The notes below the pieces were generated by a model. That model had not been told where the DNA came from and searched no databases. It saw only the letters and a list, made by a program, of their open reading frames with translations. Of a stretch of 20,533 nt of DNA, positions 7,230 through 16,176 are shown piece by piece. Each line of letters opens with the position of its first letter. The first letter of the stretch is position 1. A program made the translations under genes and the position numbers. This stretch comes from QYOJ01 sp043810345 (GTDB taxonomy: Bacteria; Bacteroidota; Bacteroidia; Bacteroidales; FEN-979). The DNA lies in assembly GCA_043810345.1 (NCBI GenBank), contig JBDROF010000055.1:1-20533 (forward strand). Direction: 5' to 3'.

Positions 7230-8588
7230 ATGGCAACCAATCCTTATCAACAACAATTAGATGAGTTCATGGCAAAGATCATTGCCAAGAACCCGGCCGA
7301 ACCTGAATTTCACCAGGCAGTACTGGAGGTGGCCGAGTCACTGATTCCTTTTATTGAAGAACATCCGGTGTACAAGGCCAACAAGATCCTGGAACGCATC
7401 GCTGAACCTGAACGGGTGATCATTTTCCGTGTACCCTGGATGGATGACAAAGGTGGGGTTCAGGTCAACCGCGGTTTCCGCATTGAGATGAACAGCGCTA
7501 TTGGCCCCTATAAAGGTGGCTTGCGTTTCCACCCGACCGTGAACCTTGGCATCCTGAAATTCCTGGCCTTCGAGCAGGTTCTCAAGAACAGTCTGACGAC
7601 CCTCCCGATGGGTGGTGGAAAAGGTGGAAGTGATTTTGATCCCAAAGGCAAGTCCGATAATGAAGTGATGAAATTCTGCCAGAGCTTTATGAGCGAACTC
7701 TGGCGTCACATTGGACCGAATACTGACGTACCTGCCGGCGACATCGGTGTGGGTGGCCGTGAGATCGGGTTCATGTTCGGACAGTACAAACGGTTGAAGA
7801 ATGAATTCACCGGAGTACTTACCGGAAAAGGTATTGACTGGGGTGGAAGTCTGATCCGTCCGGAAGCGACCGGTTACGGCCAGGTTTATTTCGCCGAAGA
7901 GATGCTGAAGACCCGTGGTATGGATTTTAAAGGCAAGATCTGCACGGTTTCCGGATCCGGTAACGTAGCCCAGTTTGCCACCCAGAAGACCACGGAGCTT
8001 GGCGGGAAAGTGGTTACCTTCTCCGATTCCGAGGGCTACATCCACGACCCTAAGGGGATCGATGCCGATAAGCTCGTTTTTGTCATGCACCTGAAGAATG
8101 TGAAGCGCGGACGGATCAAGGAGTATTGCGACAAATATCCTGAAGCACAGTTCTTCCCCGGAAAACGTCCGTGGGAGGTGAAATGTGACATCGCACTGCC
8201 GAGCGCTACCCAGAATGAGATCAATGGCGAAGAGGCCAAAATGCTGGTCAGCAATGGCTGCTTCCTTGTTTCCGAAGGAGCCAACATGCCCTCTACACCG
8301 GATGCCATAGAAGTGTATCTCGGCAAGAAGATCCTCTATGGCCCCGGACAAGCTGCCAATGCCGGTGGTGTGGCCACCTCAGGTCTCGAAATGTCGCAGA
8401 ATTCCCTGCGTCTGGCGTGGACCCGTGAAGAGGTCGATAGACGCCTGCACAACATCATGATCAATATTCACAAGGTCTGCGTGAAGTACGGTACCGAATC
8501 CGACGGATTCATCAACTACGTGAAGGGGGCCAATATCGGTGGTTTTGTGAAGGTTGCCGATGCCATGTTAGCACAGGGACTCGTTTAA
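7230..8588 (+). CDS. gdhA: NADP-type glutamate dehydrogenase
   Basis: The 452-residue protein catalyses reversible reductive amination of 2-oxoglutarate with ammonium to L-glutamate in the cytoplasm. The sequence is full length for the hexameric bacterial GDH family. The substrate region has PYKGGLRFHP (93-102) and GGGKGG with the catalytic Lys K131; PAGDIG carries the catalytic Asp D171. The Rossmann motif GSGNVA is at 242-247. The ATG at 7230 is preceded by an AT-rich leader without a clear Shine-Dalgarno sequence, as usual for the phylum. It is a single-gene unit: divergent from the signalling gene and closed by a strong terminator. Cofactor preference (NADPH) is inferred from overall similarity to the E. 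coli type and not proven by one residue. Confidence 0.95.
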   Translation: MATNPYQQQLDEFMAKIIAKNPAEPEFHQAVLEVAESLIPFIEEHPVYKANKILERIAEPERVIIFRVPWMDDKGGVQVNRGFRIEMNSAIGPYKGGLRFHPTVNLGILKFLAFEQVLKNSLTTLPMGGGKGGSDFDPKGKSDNEVMKFCQSFMSELWRHIGPNTDVPAGDIGVGGREIGFMFGQYKRLKNEFTGVLTGKGIDWGGSLIRPEATGYGQVYFAEEMLKTRGMDFKGKICTVSGSGNVAQFATQKTTELGGKVVTFSDSEGYIHDPKGIDADKLVFVMHLKNVKRGRIKEYCDKYPEAQFFPGKRPWEVKCDIALPSATQNEINGEEAKMLVSNGCFLVSEGANMPSTPDAIEVYLGKKILYGPGQAANAGGVATSGLEMSQNSLRLAWTREEVDRRLHNIMINIHKVCVKYGTESDGFINYVKGANIGGFVKVADAMLAQGLV

Positions 8589-8620
8589 CTATCACTATAC
8601 TCATTTTCACTACATAGGAT

Positions 8621-8661
8621 GGGCTGTCTTCGAGGAATCGGAGGCAGTCCTCTCTTTTTAT
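8621..8661 (+). terminator. Rho-independent terminator of gdhA
   Basis: GGGCTGTCTTCGA (8621-8633) pairs over all 13 positions, with three G-U wobbles, with TCGGAGGCAGTCC (8638-8650) around a GGAA tetraloop. The stem is followed by TCTCTTTTTAT. It lies 32 bp after the gdhA stop. Confidence 0.9.
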
Positions 8662-8678
8662 GGTATCCCGGTTTTTAC

Positions 8679-8686
8679 TAGATTTG
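8679..8686 (+). promoter_or_regulatory. Candidate -7 box (TAGATTTG) for the FkbM gene
   Basis: TAGATTTG fits TAnnTTTG, with TTTT 19 bp upstream in place of TTTG. It ends only 5 bp before the predicted ATG, so transcription would start near or after that codon; the transcript is then leaderless or translation starts later. Confidence 0.4.
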
Positions 8687-8691
8687 CATGC

Positions 8692-9600
8692 ATGAAAGAG
8701 GTGGACTATACCGGGACCTACCGGCTGATCCAGCGGTCGGTATTTGCCCGGATGCGGGGAAGCGGTATCATTACCGAACTCATAGGCACCCTGCTGTTGC
8801 CCCGGCCACGGGAGGAGGTGGTTGCCAGGACCTATCACGGCTTCCTTCTTCGCATCAGTCCTGCTACCCATAAAGGGATAGAGAGAAGCCTCTACTATAC
8901 CGGTACCTATGAAAAAGGAACCCTCTTCATACTGAAGCAGATCCTCCGCGAAGGGGATCTTTTCATCGATATCGGGGCCAACATTGGCATCATGACAATT
9001 TACGGCTCTATGCTGGTAGGCGCCTCCGGAAAAGTGATTGCATTCGAAGCCAATCCGGAGACCAGGAAAATTCTCGACTACAACCTCGCCATCAACCGGG
9101 TCAGCAACGTGGAGGTCTCTCCCGATGCGATCGGATCCGAACGGTCTCAGGGGAAGCTTTACCTCGACACTGAAGTGGAACGGGGGGCTGCCTCCCTTAT
9201 CCGGTCGGAGGCGAGCAAAGAGTATCACCCCGTGGAGATCATCCGGTTGGATGAATACGGGCATCTTGGGAAAACAAAGATCCGGGCCATCAAGATCGAC
9301 ATTGAAGGGTATGAACTGGAAGCTCTGAAGGGATGCGGCGGGATCCTGGCCGGGAGTGAGGCCCCTATCCTGATCCTGGAGTGCAGTGAGATGAGGGAAA
9401 ATTTAAACGCGACCGTTGCGGACCTCTATCACTTTATCAAAGAGGCCGGGGATTACCGGATTTTCAAACAAAGAAAAGGAAAAGAACGGATATCAAAGCT
9501 GGTGGAAATCACCCGGACTGACCAGCTTCCCAGGCACGATAACATCTATTGTTTCCCGAAGAGAGAGCTGGCTACACTGCTCCAGAATATCTTTGCATGA
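8692..9600 (+). CDS. FkbM family SAM-dependent methyltransferase
   Basis: The 302-residue protein has the FkbM-family methyltransferase core. The SAM-binding motif FIDIGANIG is at 91-99, the acidic loop AFEANP at 117-122, and the family signature KIDIEGYE at 201-208. FkbM enzymes O-methylate sugars or small molecules; beside O-antigen ligase-like and glycosyltransferase genes, methylation of a surface glycan is likely, but the substrate cannot be read from sequence. The start at 8692 is the first ATG in frame; M21 is an alternative because a candidate -7 box ends 5 bp upstream of 8692. The last 29 bp overlap tail-to-tail with the convergent gene ending at 9572, so no separate terminator fits between them. 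Confidence 0.88.
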   Translation: MKEVDYTGTYRLIQRSVFARMRGSGIITELIGTLLLPRPREEVVARTYHGFLLRISPATHKGIERSLYYTGTYEKGTLFILKQILREGDLFIDIGANIGIMTIYGSMLVGASGKVIAFEANPETRKILDYNLAINRVSNVEVSPDAIGSERSQGKLYLDTEVERGAASLIRSEASKEYHPVEIIRLDEYGHLGKTKIRAIKIDIEGYELEALKGCGGILAGSEAPILILECSEMRENLNATVADLYHFIKEAGDYRIFKQRKGKERISKLVEITRTDQLPRHDNIYCFPKRELATLLQNIFA

Positions 9601-10828
9601 GCTTCTCCTGATCCTGTTCATCCCTGCCGGGCAGGTACCAGAAGAGCAACGCATTGAAAAAGGCATAGAAGACTACGCCGGCCTGGTTCTCAAACATCGA
9701 CTCCACCAGGATATTCATACTGAAAAGAAGGATGAAAAAGACGTAGATGTAATCCTTCCGGATGAATGCCAGGATGCCCGGCCAGGCCAGCATGGTGATG
9801 AGGGCCAGGAATCCAACCAATCCAAGAGAGAGGGTCGTCTGAAAATACTGGTTGTGTGCATCCAGCCGTCGTGACATGGCATATTTGATGCCATGTTGTT
9901 CATACTCATTGAGAAGAGCGTCTTTTACGTCACCGGTCCCCACTCCAAAGAGGGGGTGTTCCCGGATGATATCGACGGAGGAGCGCCAGATCAGGATCCT
10001 TTCTGCTGTCGATTCTGAAGCATCGGGAGGTACCGTTTTCACATGTTCCATGGCATCGGTGGTGGTGTTCACCCGGTGCATGGTGCCCGGACTCATCATC
10101 ATCATGGCAACCATCACCACCGCCAGGATGACGGGGTAGGGCGCCATCTTCCGTTCCCGCTTCCGTGAGAGAATCAGAAGGGTAAACAACAGGTAGATCG
10201 TCATTAGGCTGACCAGCCCTATTTTGGAGGCGATCAGCACCACCATCAACGTAAAGTAGAGCAGCAACAAAGTAATTCCTATGAGTTGCCAGCGGGTCAT
10301 GGAACGGAAGTTTTCACGGAAATAGGCCAGGATCAACACCACGGCAAAATTGAGAAACATCGCAAAATAGCTGGTATGGTGTAACATGGAGAACCGGGAA
10401 TAGGAAAAAACGTCTGGATCTCCAGTCTGAACATAACCAATGACAGCGTTCACTGTACAGAATCCTGATGCGAAGAAACAACCAGCCACAAAAGCAAAAA
10501 AGAGATACCGGAGGCGAATGATGCGGAAGATCTCCGGTTCGAAGGTGGCAAAGAGAAGGGGAAATATCCCCAGAGAGAGCTTCACTTCAATGTCAAACCG
10601 GCCATAATCCATGTTGTCGGAGTAAAGCAGTCCGACAAGGTACAGCAGGTAAAAGAGCAAGAACAACAGGATATGGACGCGTCTTCGTTCCTGAAAAATC
10701 CGCCTGATCTTGGCGATAAACCGCATCTCCACAGCCCAGTTGATCACCATAAAGCCTATGAAAAATTTGGCAATGACATTATTGATGGGGATAAAAAAAC
10801 AGAGACAGATCAGAAAGAGAATGTACAT
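9572..10828 (-). CDS. O-antigen ligase/polymerase family membrane protein (Wzy/WaaL-like)
   Basis: The 418-residue protein is strongly hydrophobic with about ten predicted membrane segments. Family-typical features are RILIWRSS (277-284), HPLFGVGTGD (291-300) and DAHNQYFQ (323-330) with H325 in the large periplasmic loop, followed by more membrane helices. Such proteins either polymerise lipid-linked repeat units (Wzy) or ligate glycan to a lipid or protein acceptor (WaaL/PglL type); sequence inspection does not separate these. It is the last gene of the minus-strand run, 49 bp after a GT4 gene. The frame stays open upstream of the ATG at 10828 into the end of the preceding gene (WRKIWEWIGLFHRY precedes it), so a non-ATG upstream start is possible. 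The 3' end overlaps the FkbM gene by 29 bp. Confidence 0.83.
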   Translation of the reverse strand: MYILFLICLCFFIPINNVIAKFFIGFMVINWAVEMRFIAKIRRIFQERRRVHILLFLLFYLLYLVGLLYSDNMDYGRFDIEVKLSLGIFPLLFATFEPEIFRIIRLRYLFFAFVAGCFFASGFCTVNAVIGYVQTGDPDVFSYSRFSMLHHTSYFAMFLNFAVVLILAYFRENFRSMTRWQLIGITLLLLYFTLMVVLIASKIGLVSLMTIYLLFTLLILSRKRERKMAPYPVILAVVMVAMMMMSPGTMHRVNTTTDAMEHVKTVPPDASESTAERILIWRSSVDIIREHPLFGVGTGDVKDALLNEYEQHGIKYAMSRRLDAHNQYFQTTLSLGLVGFLALITMLAWPGILAFIRKDYIYVFFILLFSMNILVESMFENQAGVVFYAFFNALLFWYLPGRDEQDQEKLMQRYSGAV

Positions 10829-10877
10829 GTACCTGTGGAACAGGCCAATCCACTCCCATATTTTGCGCCACGATATG

Positions 10878-12122
10878 TTAGTTGCGGTGCTCAGAAAAGT
10901 TGAGGTTTTTTTCTATAAACCGTTGAAAATCAAGAAATATTTTCTCCCGATCAAAATATTCAGAGACGTAAATATACGCATTTTTAGAAAGCCGGTCGTA
11001 CAGGTCTGGCTCCATGCGGATCTCCGTTATTGCCCGGACCAGGTCATCTGCATCTTCTGGTGTAAAGGCCAGGGCACATTCTCCCCTATCCACGAACAAC
11101 TCTTTGGCTTCGCCCGCTATCCCCAGCAAGACCGGTTTTCCCATCGCCAGATTTTCGAAGATCTTTGAAGGGATAGCTCCCAGAAACAGGTCCAGTTTTC
11201 GGAGTGGAACGATGGAGACATCAATCTCCCTGATCACATCAGGCATGCGGTTTTTGGGATAAGCAGGGAGGAATGTGACTGAGCTCAAGCCCCACTGCTC
11301 AGCCTGATCCGTCAAGGCTCTCTTCAGGGGACCCTCGCCGGCAATCACAAACTTTAGCCTCGGGTCATGAGATAACACCCTGGCAGCCTCCAGCATCACT
11401 TCCAATCCCTGGGCATGCCCCAGGATTCCCCCGTAAAATACAATGAAATCTTCATTGGAGAATCCGAGTTCTTCCCTCCAACCTGCTTTACCCTTTCCAG
11501 GTGAATAGAAGGAGAGGTCGACTCCGTTTTTTAACCAGAAGCAGGGTTTTTGAGGGACCCGGGTAGAGATGTTCCGGACGATTCCCTGGGTTTGTCCGCT
11601 GATGAGATCGGAGTGCCTGTAAAGGAACGTTTCCAGTGACCGCGAGATCATGAGCAGGAACCGGTTTGTGACAAGTCCCAGTTTTTCTGCACTTTCCGGC
11701 CAGAGATCTGAGACATTGAAGAGCAGCTTTGCGCCTTTGAGCTTTTTCAGAATCCATGCTGAAATACCTAAGAAAAGAGGAGGGGACTCGCAAATGATGA
11801 GATCAAACCGTTTCAGGTTAAAAAATCCAACCCAGATGGAGGAAAGTACAAATGAAAAATAAACCAAAAGACGCATCAGGATCGACTGACTCTGATGAAC
11901 GAAAACCGCCGCCCGATGTATGATCACTCCATCCATCTCTTCCCTGATATACCATTTGCCTTTATAGCCATCAAACAGCTTCATGAACGGGTAGTTAGGC
12001 ATGGCGGTTAGAACCTCCACATGGTTTCCTGCTCGACGAAACCGGATGGCCAGCTCCGAAAGCCGATTCTGTGGAGCACCCACTTCGGGCGGATAGTATT
12101 GTGTTAAAAAGAGAATCCTCAT
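10878..12122 (-). CDS. GT4 glycosyltransferase, WbuB-like
   Basis: The 414-residue protein has the GT-B fold of family GT4. The N-terminus MRILFLTQYYPPEVGAPQNR is typical of WbuB-type transferases that act in O-antigen or capsule assembly. The acceptor half includes NVSDLWPES (136-144); the nucleotide-sugar half includes FYGGILGHAQG and a PSKIFENLAMGKPVLL segment with the conserved glutamate. It lies 4 bp after the preceding GT gene, which implies co-transcription and translational coupling. The donor sugar is unknown; the WbuB name reflects similarity only. Hydrophobic residues around 82-101 suggest membrane association. Confidence 0.87.
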   Translation of the reverse strand: MRILFLTQYYPPEVGAPQNRLSELAIRFRRAGNHVEVLTAMPNYPFMKLFDGYKGKWYIREEMDGVIIHRAAVFVHQSQSILMRLLVYFSFVLSSIWVGFFNLKRFDLIICESPPLFLGISAWILKKLKGAKLLFNVSDLWPESAEKLGLVTNRFLLMISRSLETFLYRHSDLISGQTQGIVRNISTRVPQKPCFWLKNGVDLSFYSPGKGKAGWREELGFSNEDFIVFYGGILGHAQGLEVMLEAARVLSHDPRLKFVIAGEGPLKRALTDQAEQWGLSSVTFLPAYPKNRMPDVIREIDVSIVPLRKLDLFLGAIPSKIFENLAMGKPVLLGIAGEAKELFVDRGECALAFTPEDADDLVRAITEIRMEPDLYDRLSKNAYIYVSEYFDREKIFLDFQRFIEKNLNFSEHRN

Positions 12123-12126
12123 TGCG

Positions 12127-13245
12127 TTAATCGCTATTGCTCTTCGCCGGCAAGAGTTGTTGATACACGCTGATCATGCTTGCCACGCAAACATTCCAGT
12201 CATAGTGGGTTTCCACCCGTTTTCTGCCGTTTTTACCCATGGTCGTAGCCAGTTCCCTGTTGGTCATAAGCGTTTCCACCGCTGTGACAGCCGCATCCAG
12301 ATCATGGCCGGGAACAACCAATCCGGTCATTCCCATCTGTACCACCTCGGGCAATCCTCCAACATCCGAAACGACTGCCGGCTTCTCGCAGGCAGCAGCT
12401 TCCAGGATGGAGACACCAAAACTTTCCGTCCGGGAGAGGGCGACAAACAGATCAAACATGTTCAAATATGCCGGCACCTCGCTGTGAGGTACTTTTCCTG
12501 TAAAAACCACATCTTCCGGGATCCCAAGAGAAACAGTCAGATCCTTCAGATCATCCATCAGTCGTCCACCTCCAACAATTACTAGTTTGAGACGGTCATC
12601 CGGATGCCTGTTCCTGACCACCCCAAAAACCCTGATCAACTGATCTATTCCATACTCAGGTTCCAATGCTTTGACCGTTCCAATGACAAACGTCCCTGGT
12701 TCAAAAGGACTCTCTGCCGGGGATGGGTGAAACCGCTCCAGATCGATACCGAAAGGCACAAACTCAATGTCCTTCCTGGTATATCTCTTGATTTCAGGAA
12801 TCATACTCACACTCGTGGAACAGATGGTATCCGCCCGGCTAAAGTTGAACCTGACAATCATTTTTCCCAACAAAGATTGCATGGGAAACTGGTAAATGTC
12901 ACTCCCCCAAACTGAAATCACCAAAGGATGAAAACCTGTCAGAGCCCCAAGCAGGCCATAGCTGGAGGCATAATGTGCGTGAATGAGATCCGGTGTAAAT
13001 TGCCGTATCGCCCTCTTCAGGGAGGGGACCAGTTTTAGAAAGGTAGATTTTACGAGTAACGTAGTAGAAAATATCCCGGGATTATAGCTTGCACGGGACA
13101 AGAGCCTGATCCCCTGATCCCCGGTCCAGTTATCTGAGGCACCGGAGATGCTGAAAATAGCCAGATCAATTCCTTTTTGTTTCAGGGAAGTTGCCCACCG
13201 TTTTGTATGAGCTGAGTTTACGTCTGAAAGTAAAAGTACTCTCAT
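12127..13245 (-). CDS. GT4 family glycosyltransferase
   Basis: The 372-residue protein is a GT-B-fold transferase. The acceptor half has DLIHAHYASSYG (86-97) and SVWGSDIYQF (111-120). The donor half has LVIVGGGRLMDDL (221-233) and the EX7E motif E274/E282 in TESFGVSILEAAACEKP, followed by GGLPEVV. It probably adds one sugar to a lipid-linked surface glycan intermediate at the cytoplasmic face. It is followed after 4 bp by the second GT4 gene and preceded by the DUF4340 gene after 38 bp, all on the minus strand with no terminator visible. Substrates are not deducible. Confidence 0.88.
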   Translation of the reverse strand: MRVLLLSDVNSAHTKRWATSLKQKGIDLAIFSISGASDNWTGDQGIRLLSRASYNPGIFSTTLLVKSTFLKLVPSLKRAIRQFTPDLIHAHYASSYGLLGALTGFHPLVISVWGSDIYQFPMQSLLGKMIVRFNFSRADTICSTSVSMIPEIKRYTRKDIEFVPFGIDLERFHPSPAESPFEPGTFVIGTVKALEPEYGIDQLIRVFGVVRNRHPDDRLKLVIVGGGRLMDDLKDLTVSLGIPEDVVFTGKVPHSEVPAYLNMFDLFVALSRTESFGVSILEAAACEKPAVVSDVGGLPEVVQMGMTGLVVPGHDLDAAVTAVETLMTNRELATTMGKNGRKRVETHYDWNVCVASMISVYQQLLPAKSNSD

Positions 13246-13283
13246 CTGTTACCATCAATAAGTACGTGTTTCCACTTCCACGG

Positions 13284-14333
13284 TTACTCTTTGAAGAAGA
13301 ACGATCTCGGCCGCAACACCTTGTCAAATGCGAAGTACTGAACCAGTACAAAATCCTGCCCGTCATTGACCAGTGCATAGAGTCTGTCGAGGTCATACAG
13401 GATCACATTTCCATGGATATCCACATCCCCGTATCCCTTTTTGAAAAAGGTCCGGATGGTTTTACTGACACCGGCCGTATCTGTCAGCGTAATGATCGTA
13501 AATGGTGTAGACGAAAGAATCGAGTCTTTCTGAGCCGGATCCATGTCGTTCAGGATCCCTTCGAAATTGAGATTCCGGAAGCCGGTGAGAAAATTCAACG
13601 CAGCCAGTGTGTCAAAATCGGGGATCAGTTGCATCTCCGGGTAAGCGTAAAGAGAAACGGAGAGGTTCTGGTTGTTGGTGATCACAAACGATTCGTTTCC
13701 CTTTCCCGGTATCTCCACCCGAACCGAAGCGACCTGGGGGATCTCCTTCTTGAAGATGGTATAGTCGCGCCAGACATTTACCATCGGAGTGAAGCGCGGT
13801 GAGACAAAACCTCTGAAACCGGGTAAAAAGGTTACAAAGGGGGTGGAAGATCCTTCCATCAGCATATAACTCCCCCGGTTGCTTTGCGTGGCTCCGCCTA
13901 CGTAGTAAACCTTGGTTAGCTTCTCATGCGGGAACCACCGGATGGTGTTGAACAGATCGATCCGGTAAACCTTCTGGTAGATCTCCACCTTCACTGAGTT
14001 GACTGCCATCTCCCTGATCACGGTATTGTGCGCTGCCTGGGGAACAGGCTCCCTGACCGCCAGGTTGAGCATGGTTTTCAGCAACATATCCAGGTTGAAT
14101 TTCGAAGCCAGGTACGTGTCGTTGACCATCCACCCTCCATCGGGTTTCCTGGTAAGGGTGACCTTGTTGTTATTTTTATCTGCCATGAAGATCTTGGTAA
14201 CTGTAGCTGTGTCTGTCACGGCAAATTCACTCAGGGAGCTCTGAAACGTTTTGTTCGATTGTGTAAGAAATAGGATAATGGCGACAATGGCCAGTGCCAG
14301 GACAACAAGCAGGATGATCCGGTTTTTCTTCAT
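13284..14333 (-). CDS. DUF4340 domain-containing protein
   Basis: The 349-residue protein starts with MKKNRI and one membrane segment (about residues 5-23), with the rest predicted outside the membrane on the periplasmic side. It matches DUF4340 proteins, commonly encoded directly after gldG-like ABC-2 auxiliary genes; here it lies 12 bp after gldG. The family has no assigned biochemical activity; a role alongside the GldFG-type transporter is inferred from context. The start is supported by the signal-anchor-like N-terminus and tight spacing. Confidence 0.78.
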   Translation of the reverse strand: MKKNRIILLVVLALAIVAIILFLTQSNKTFQSSLSEFAVTDTATVTKIFMADKNNNKVTLTRKPDGGWMVNDTYLASKFNLDMLLKTMLNLAVREPVPQAAHNTVIREMAVNSVKVEIYQKVYRIDLFNTIRWFPHEKLTKVYYVGGATQSNRGSYMLMEGSSTPFVTFLPGFRGFVSPRFTPMVNVWRDYTIFKKEIPQVASVRVEIPGKGNESFVITNNQNLSVSLYAYPEMQLIPDFDTLAALNFLTGFRNLNFEGILNDMDPAQKDSILSSTPFTIITLTDTAGVSKTIRTFFKKGYGDVDIHGNVILYDLDRLYALVNDGQDFVLVQYFAFDKVLRPRSFFFKE

Positions 14334-14345
14334 AGTATACTAATG

Positions 14346-16094
14346 TTATCCACTCCTTTTCGCGTACTTTCTCCTTCGAACCTGGTACTTCACCAGCCCA
14401 AATCCCACGATCAGCAGAATGGGAACAACCACATTGAGGGTTTGCCAGAGAGGTCGTTCCGATGTCAGTCTGGTCATGTCCAGCAACCTCAGTTTCAGCT
14501 CTCTTGAACGGATGGAGATCAGTCCTGAGTCGTCGCACAGGTAGTTCATGATGTTCATCAGGAGCTCTTTGTTTCCGAAAGTCTGACCCGTGTACTGATC
14601 GTACCCGAGTGGTAACGGGTATTTCTGCGTAATATGGTACTGGTTTTTAGCGATGTCTCCATCGGCGATCACCACCATGCGGGTTGGCCTGCTCTTTTTC
14701 CGAAAGCCCAGATCTTCATTCTGTTCGATCTCGGGAGGAAGCCGGAAGAGGTAAGCTGAAGTGAACTCTCCCTCCAGCAACAGGGCTACAGGCTGTGGCC
14801 CACTGCTGTACATTCGCTGATCAGGTTCATGCCGGAGGATCTCCAGGTCGATCAACACAGGAGCGTTCACTATCCGGGAGTATCGTGATGAGGTGAGAAG
14901 CACTGTTTTTCTCACACCAGAAGCCTCCACCGTATCGAGGCTGCTGATGAATTCTGTTTTGATGGCATTCAGACCGTTCACGACCGGGTGATTGCTGGAA
15001 GGAGTGATCAACGGGAAGTAGTACCAGGGGAAAAAATCAAACTGTGGCTGATCCCCGATCTGTCCCGTCTTAACCGGTATAGGGAGAGCGCTCATGTCCA
15101 TCACAAGGTTCTTGTTCAATCTCACCCCGTAGTTGAACAGCATATCATCGAGGTTGATGTCATTAGCCAGTCCCATGGTAGAAGCGTATTGCTGCAGGCT
15201 GTCCATTTTAGCGAATACCGGGTCGATCATCCACAAAATCCTGCCTCCCCTCATAATGAACTGGTCGATAAGGAATTTATCCTTCTCATTGAAGCTCCTT
15301 TCAGGTCCTGCAATGATCAGTGCCTTGAAGGTGTTTACCAGGGGGGAGCCCGAAGAGTCGGTCTGCAGCCGGACCGTCAGGCTGTTGATCTTACTGTTGA
15401 TGGCGATCCGTTCTACATTGTAATATTCTGACAGAGCCCCCTCCAGGTCAATCGTCTGCCCCCGCGACAACTCACCGTGTCCCTCCAGAATGGCCACCCT
15501 GGGTTTGGTGGTGTTGATCAGCTTGTCTACCGCATTGCCAAGATTGTATTCGAGGGCCTGGATGGAGTTGTTCAGCACCTTCTGAGGATCCTGTCCCAAC
15601 TGGGTCATCAGGATCTGGACCGGCAGCTCCCGACCCCTGTATACTACAATAGCCCCTGGAAAAATGATTAGCTGGGAAGATTCTCCTTTGTTGGTAACCC
15701 GGAGATCTGTTGGCTGAAGGCCCTGTTCCACCAGCAGCCGGTAGGTGTCGTTCCGCTCCCGCGCAAGCGGGCTGGCTGAAGGATCGATGAATTCAAAATG
15801 GATATGATCACTATAGGCTCTGAACTCATTGAGCATATCACGGGTTTCGTTGGAGAGGCGACGGAATCCTGAGGGCAGTTCCCCATCGAGGTAAACCCTG
15901 AAGAAAACATCATCCTGGAGGCCTTTTAACATCGTTTTTACCGCCGGGGATAGAGAATAACGCTTTTCAGCTGTCAGATCAATACGGGTAAAAACAAACG
16001 AAGCGATGATATTTATGAGCACAATGATTACTACCCCCAGGGAAATCTGGAGAAGGTTATTTCGCTTTATGTTCCGCTTCTTTTGCTTCGTCAT
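14346..16094 (-). CDS. gldG: GldG-type ABC transporter auxiliary protein
   Basis: The 582-residue protein has an N-terminal membrane anchor (about 15-36), then a large extracytoplasmic region opening with DLTAEKRYSLSPAVKTML, typical of GldG. RVAILEGHGELSRG (199-212) lies in the DUF4350-like ABC-type uncharacterised domain, and a second membrane helix is near 551-573. GldG works with the permease GldF and an ATPase (GldA, not in this window). The set is required for gliding in Flavobacterium johnsoniae but is also present in non-gliding Bacteroidota, so motility cannot be inferred. The start codon lies at the degenerate edge of an octamer array that fills the gldF-gldG spacer; no Shine-Dalgarno sequence is visible. 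Confidence 0.9.
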   Translation of the reverse strand: MTKQKKRNIKRNNLLQISLGVVIIVLINIIASFVFTRIDLTAEKRYSLSPAVKTMLKGLQDDVFFRVYLDGELPSGFRRLSNETRDMLNEFRAYSDHIHFEFIDPSASPLARERNDTYRLLVEQGLQPTDLRVTNKGESSQLIIFPGAIVVYRGRELPVQILMTQLGQDPQKVLNNSIQALEYNLGNAVDKLINTTKPRVAILEGHGELSRGQTIDLEGALSEYYNVERIAINSKINSLTVRLQTDSSGSPLVNTFKALIIAGPERSFNEKDKFLIDQFIMRGGRILWMIDPVFAKMDSLQQYASTMGLANDINLDDMLFNYGVRLNKNLVMDMSALPIPVKTGQIGDQPQFDFFPWYYFPLITPSSNHPVVNGLNAIKTEFISSLDTVEASGVRKTVLLTSSRYSRIVNAPVLIDLEILRHEPDQRMYSSGPQPVALLLEGEFTSAYLFRLPPEIEQNEDLGFRKKSRPTRMVVIADGDIAKNQYHITQKYPLPLGYDQYTGQTFGNKELLMNIMNYLCDDSGLISIRSRELKLRLLDMTRLTSERPLWQTLNVVVPILLIVGFGLVKYQVRRRKYAKRSG

Positions 16095-16102
16095 TTCATT
16101 CG

Positions 16103-16174
16103 CTATTTCACTATTTCACTATTTCACTATTTCACTATTTCACTATTTCACTATTTCGCTACCTCGCTATTTAC
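16103..16174. repeat. Octamer tandem array CTATTTCA between gldF and gldG
   Basis: Six perfect CTATTTCA units run from 16103 to 16150. Variants CTATTTCG, CTACCTCG and CTATTTAC continue to 16174, and a decayed unit precedes at 16095-16102. The array fills practically the whole 82-bp spacer from the gldF stop to the gldG start. On the coding strand the unit reads TGAAATAG, giving stops in all three frames. Confidence 0.95.
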
Positions 16175-16176
16175 GT

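Noticed and set aside
7338..8351. Long minus-strand ORF opposite gdhA
   Set aside because: It lies entirely inside the unmistakable gdhA coding sequence; its protein has no recognisable motif and is a frame shadow.
12127..13283. Plus-strand ORFs opposite the glycosyltransferase (for example 12157-12585)
   Set aside because: They are shadows of a complete GT4 gene with the EX7E motif and show no domain of their own.
13246..13283. Possible terminator between the DUF4340 and GT4 genes
   Set aside because: I could not find a stable hairpin followed by a T-run on the minus strand in these 38 bp.
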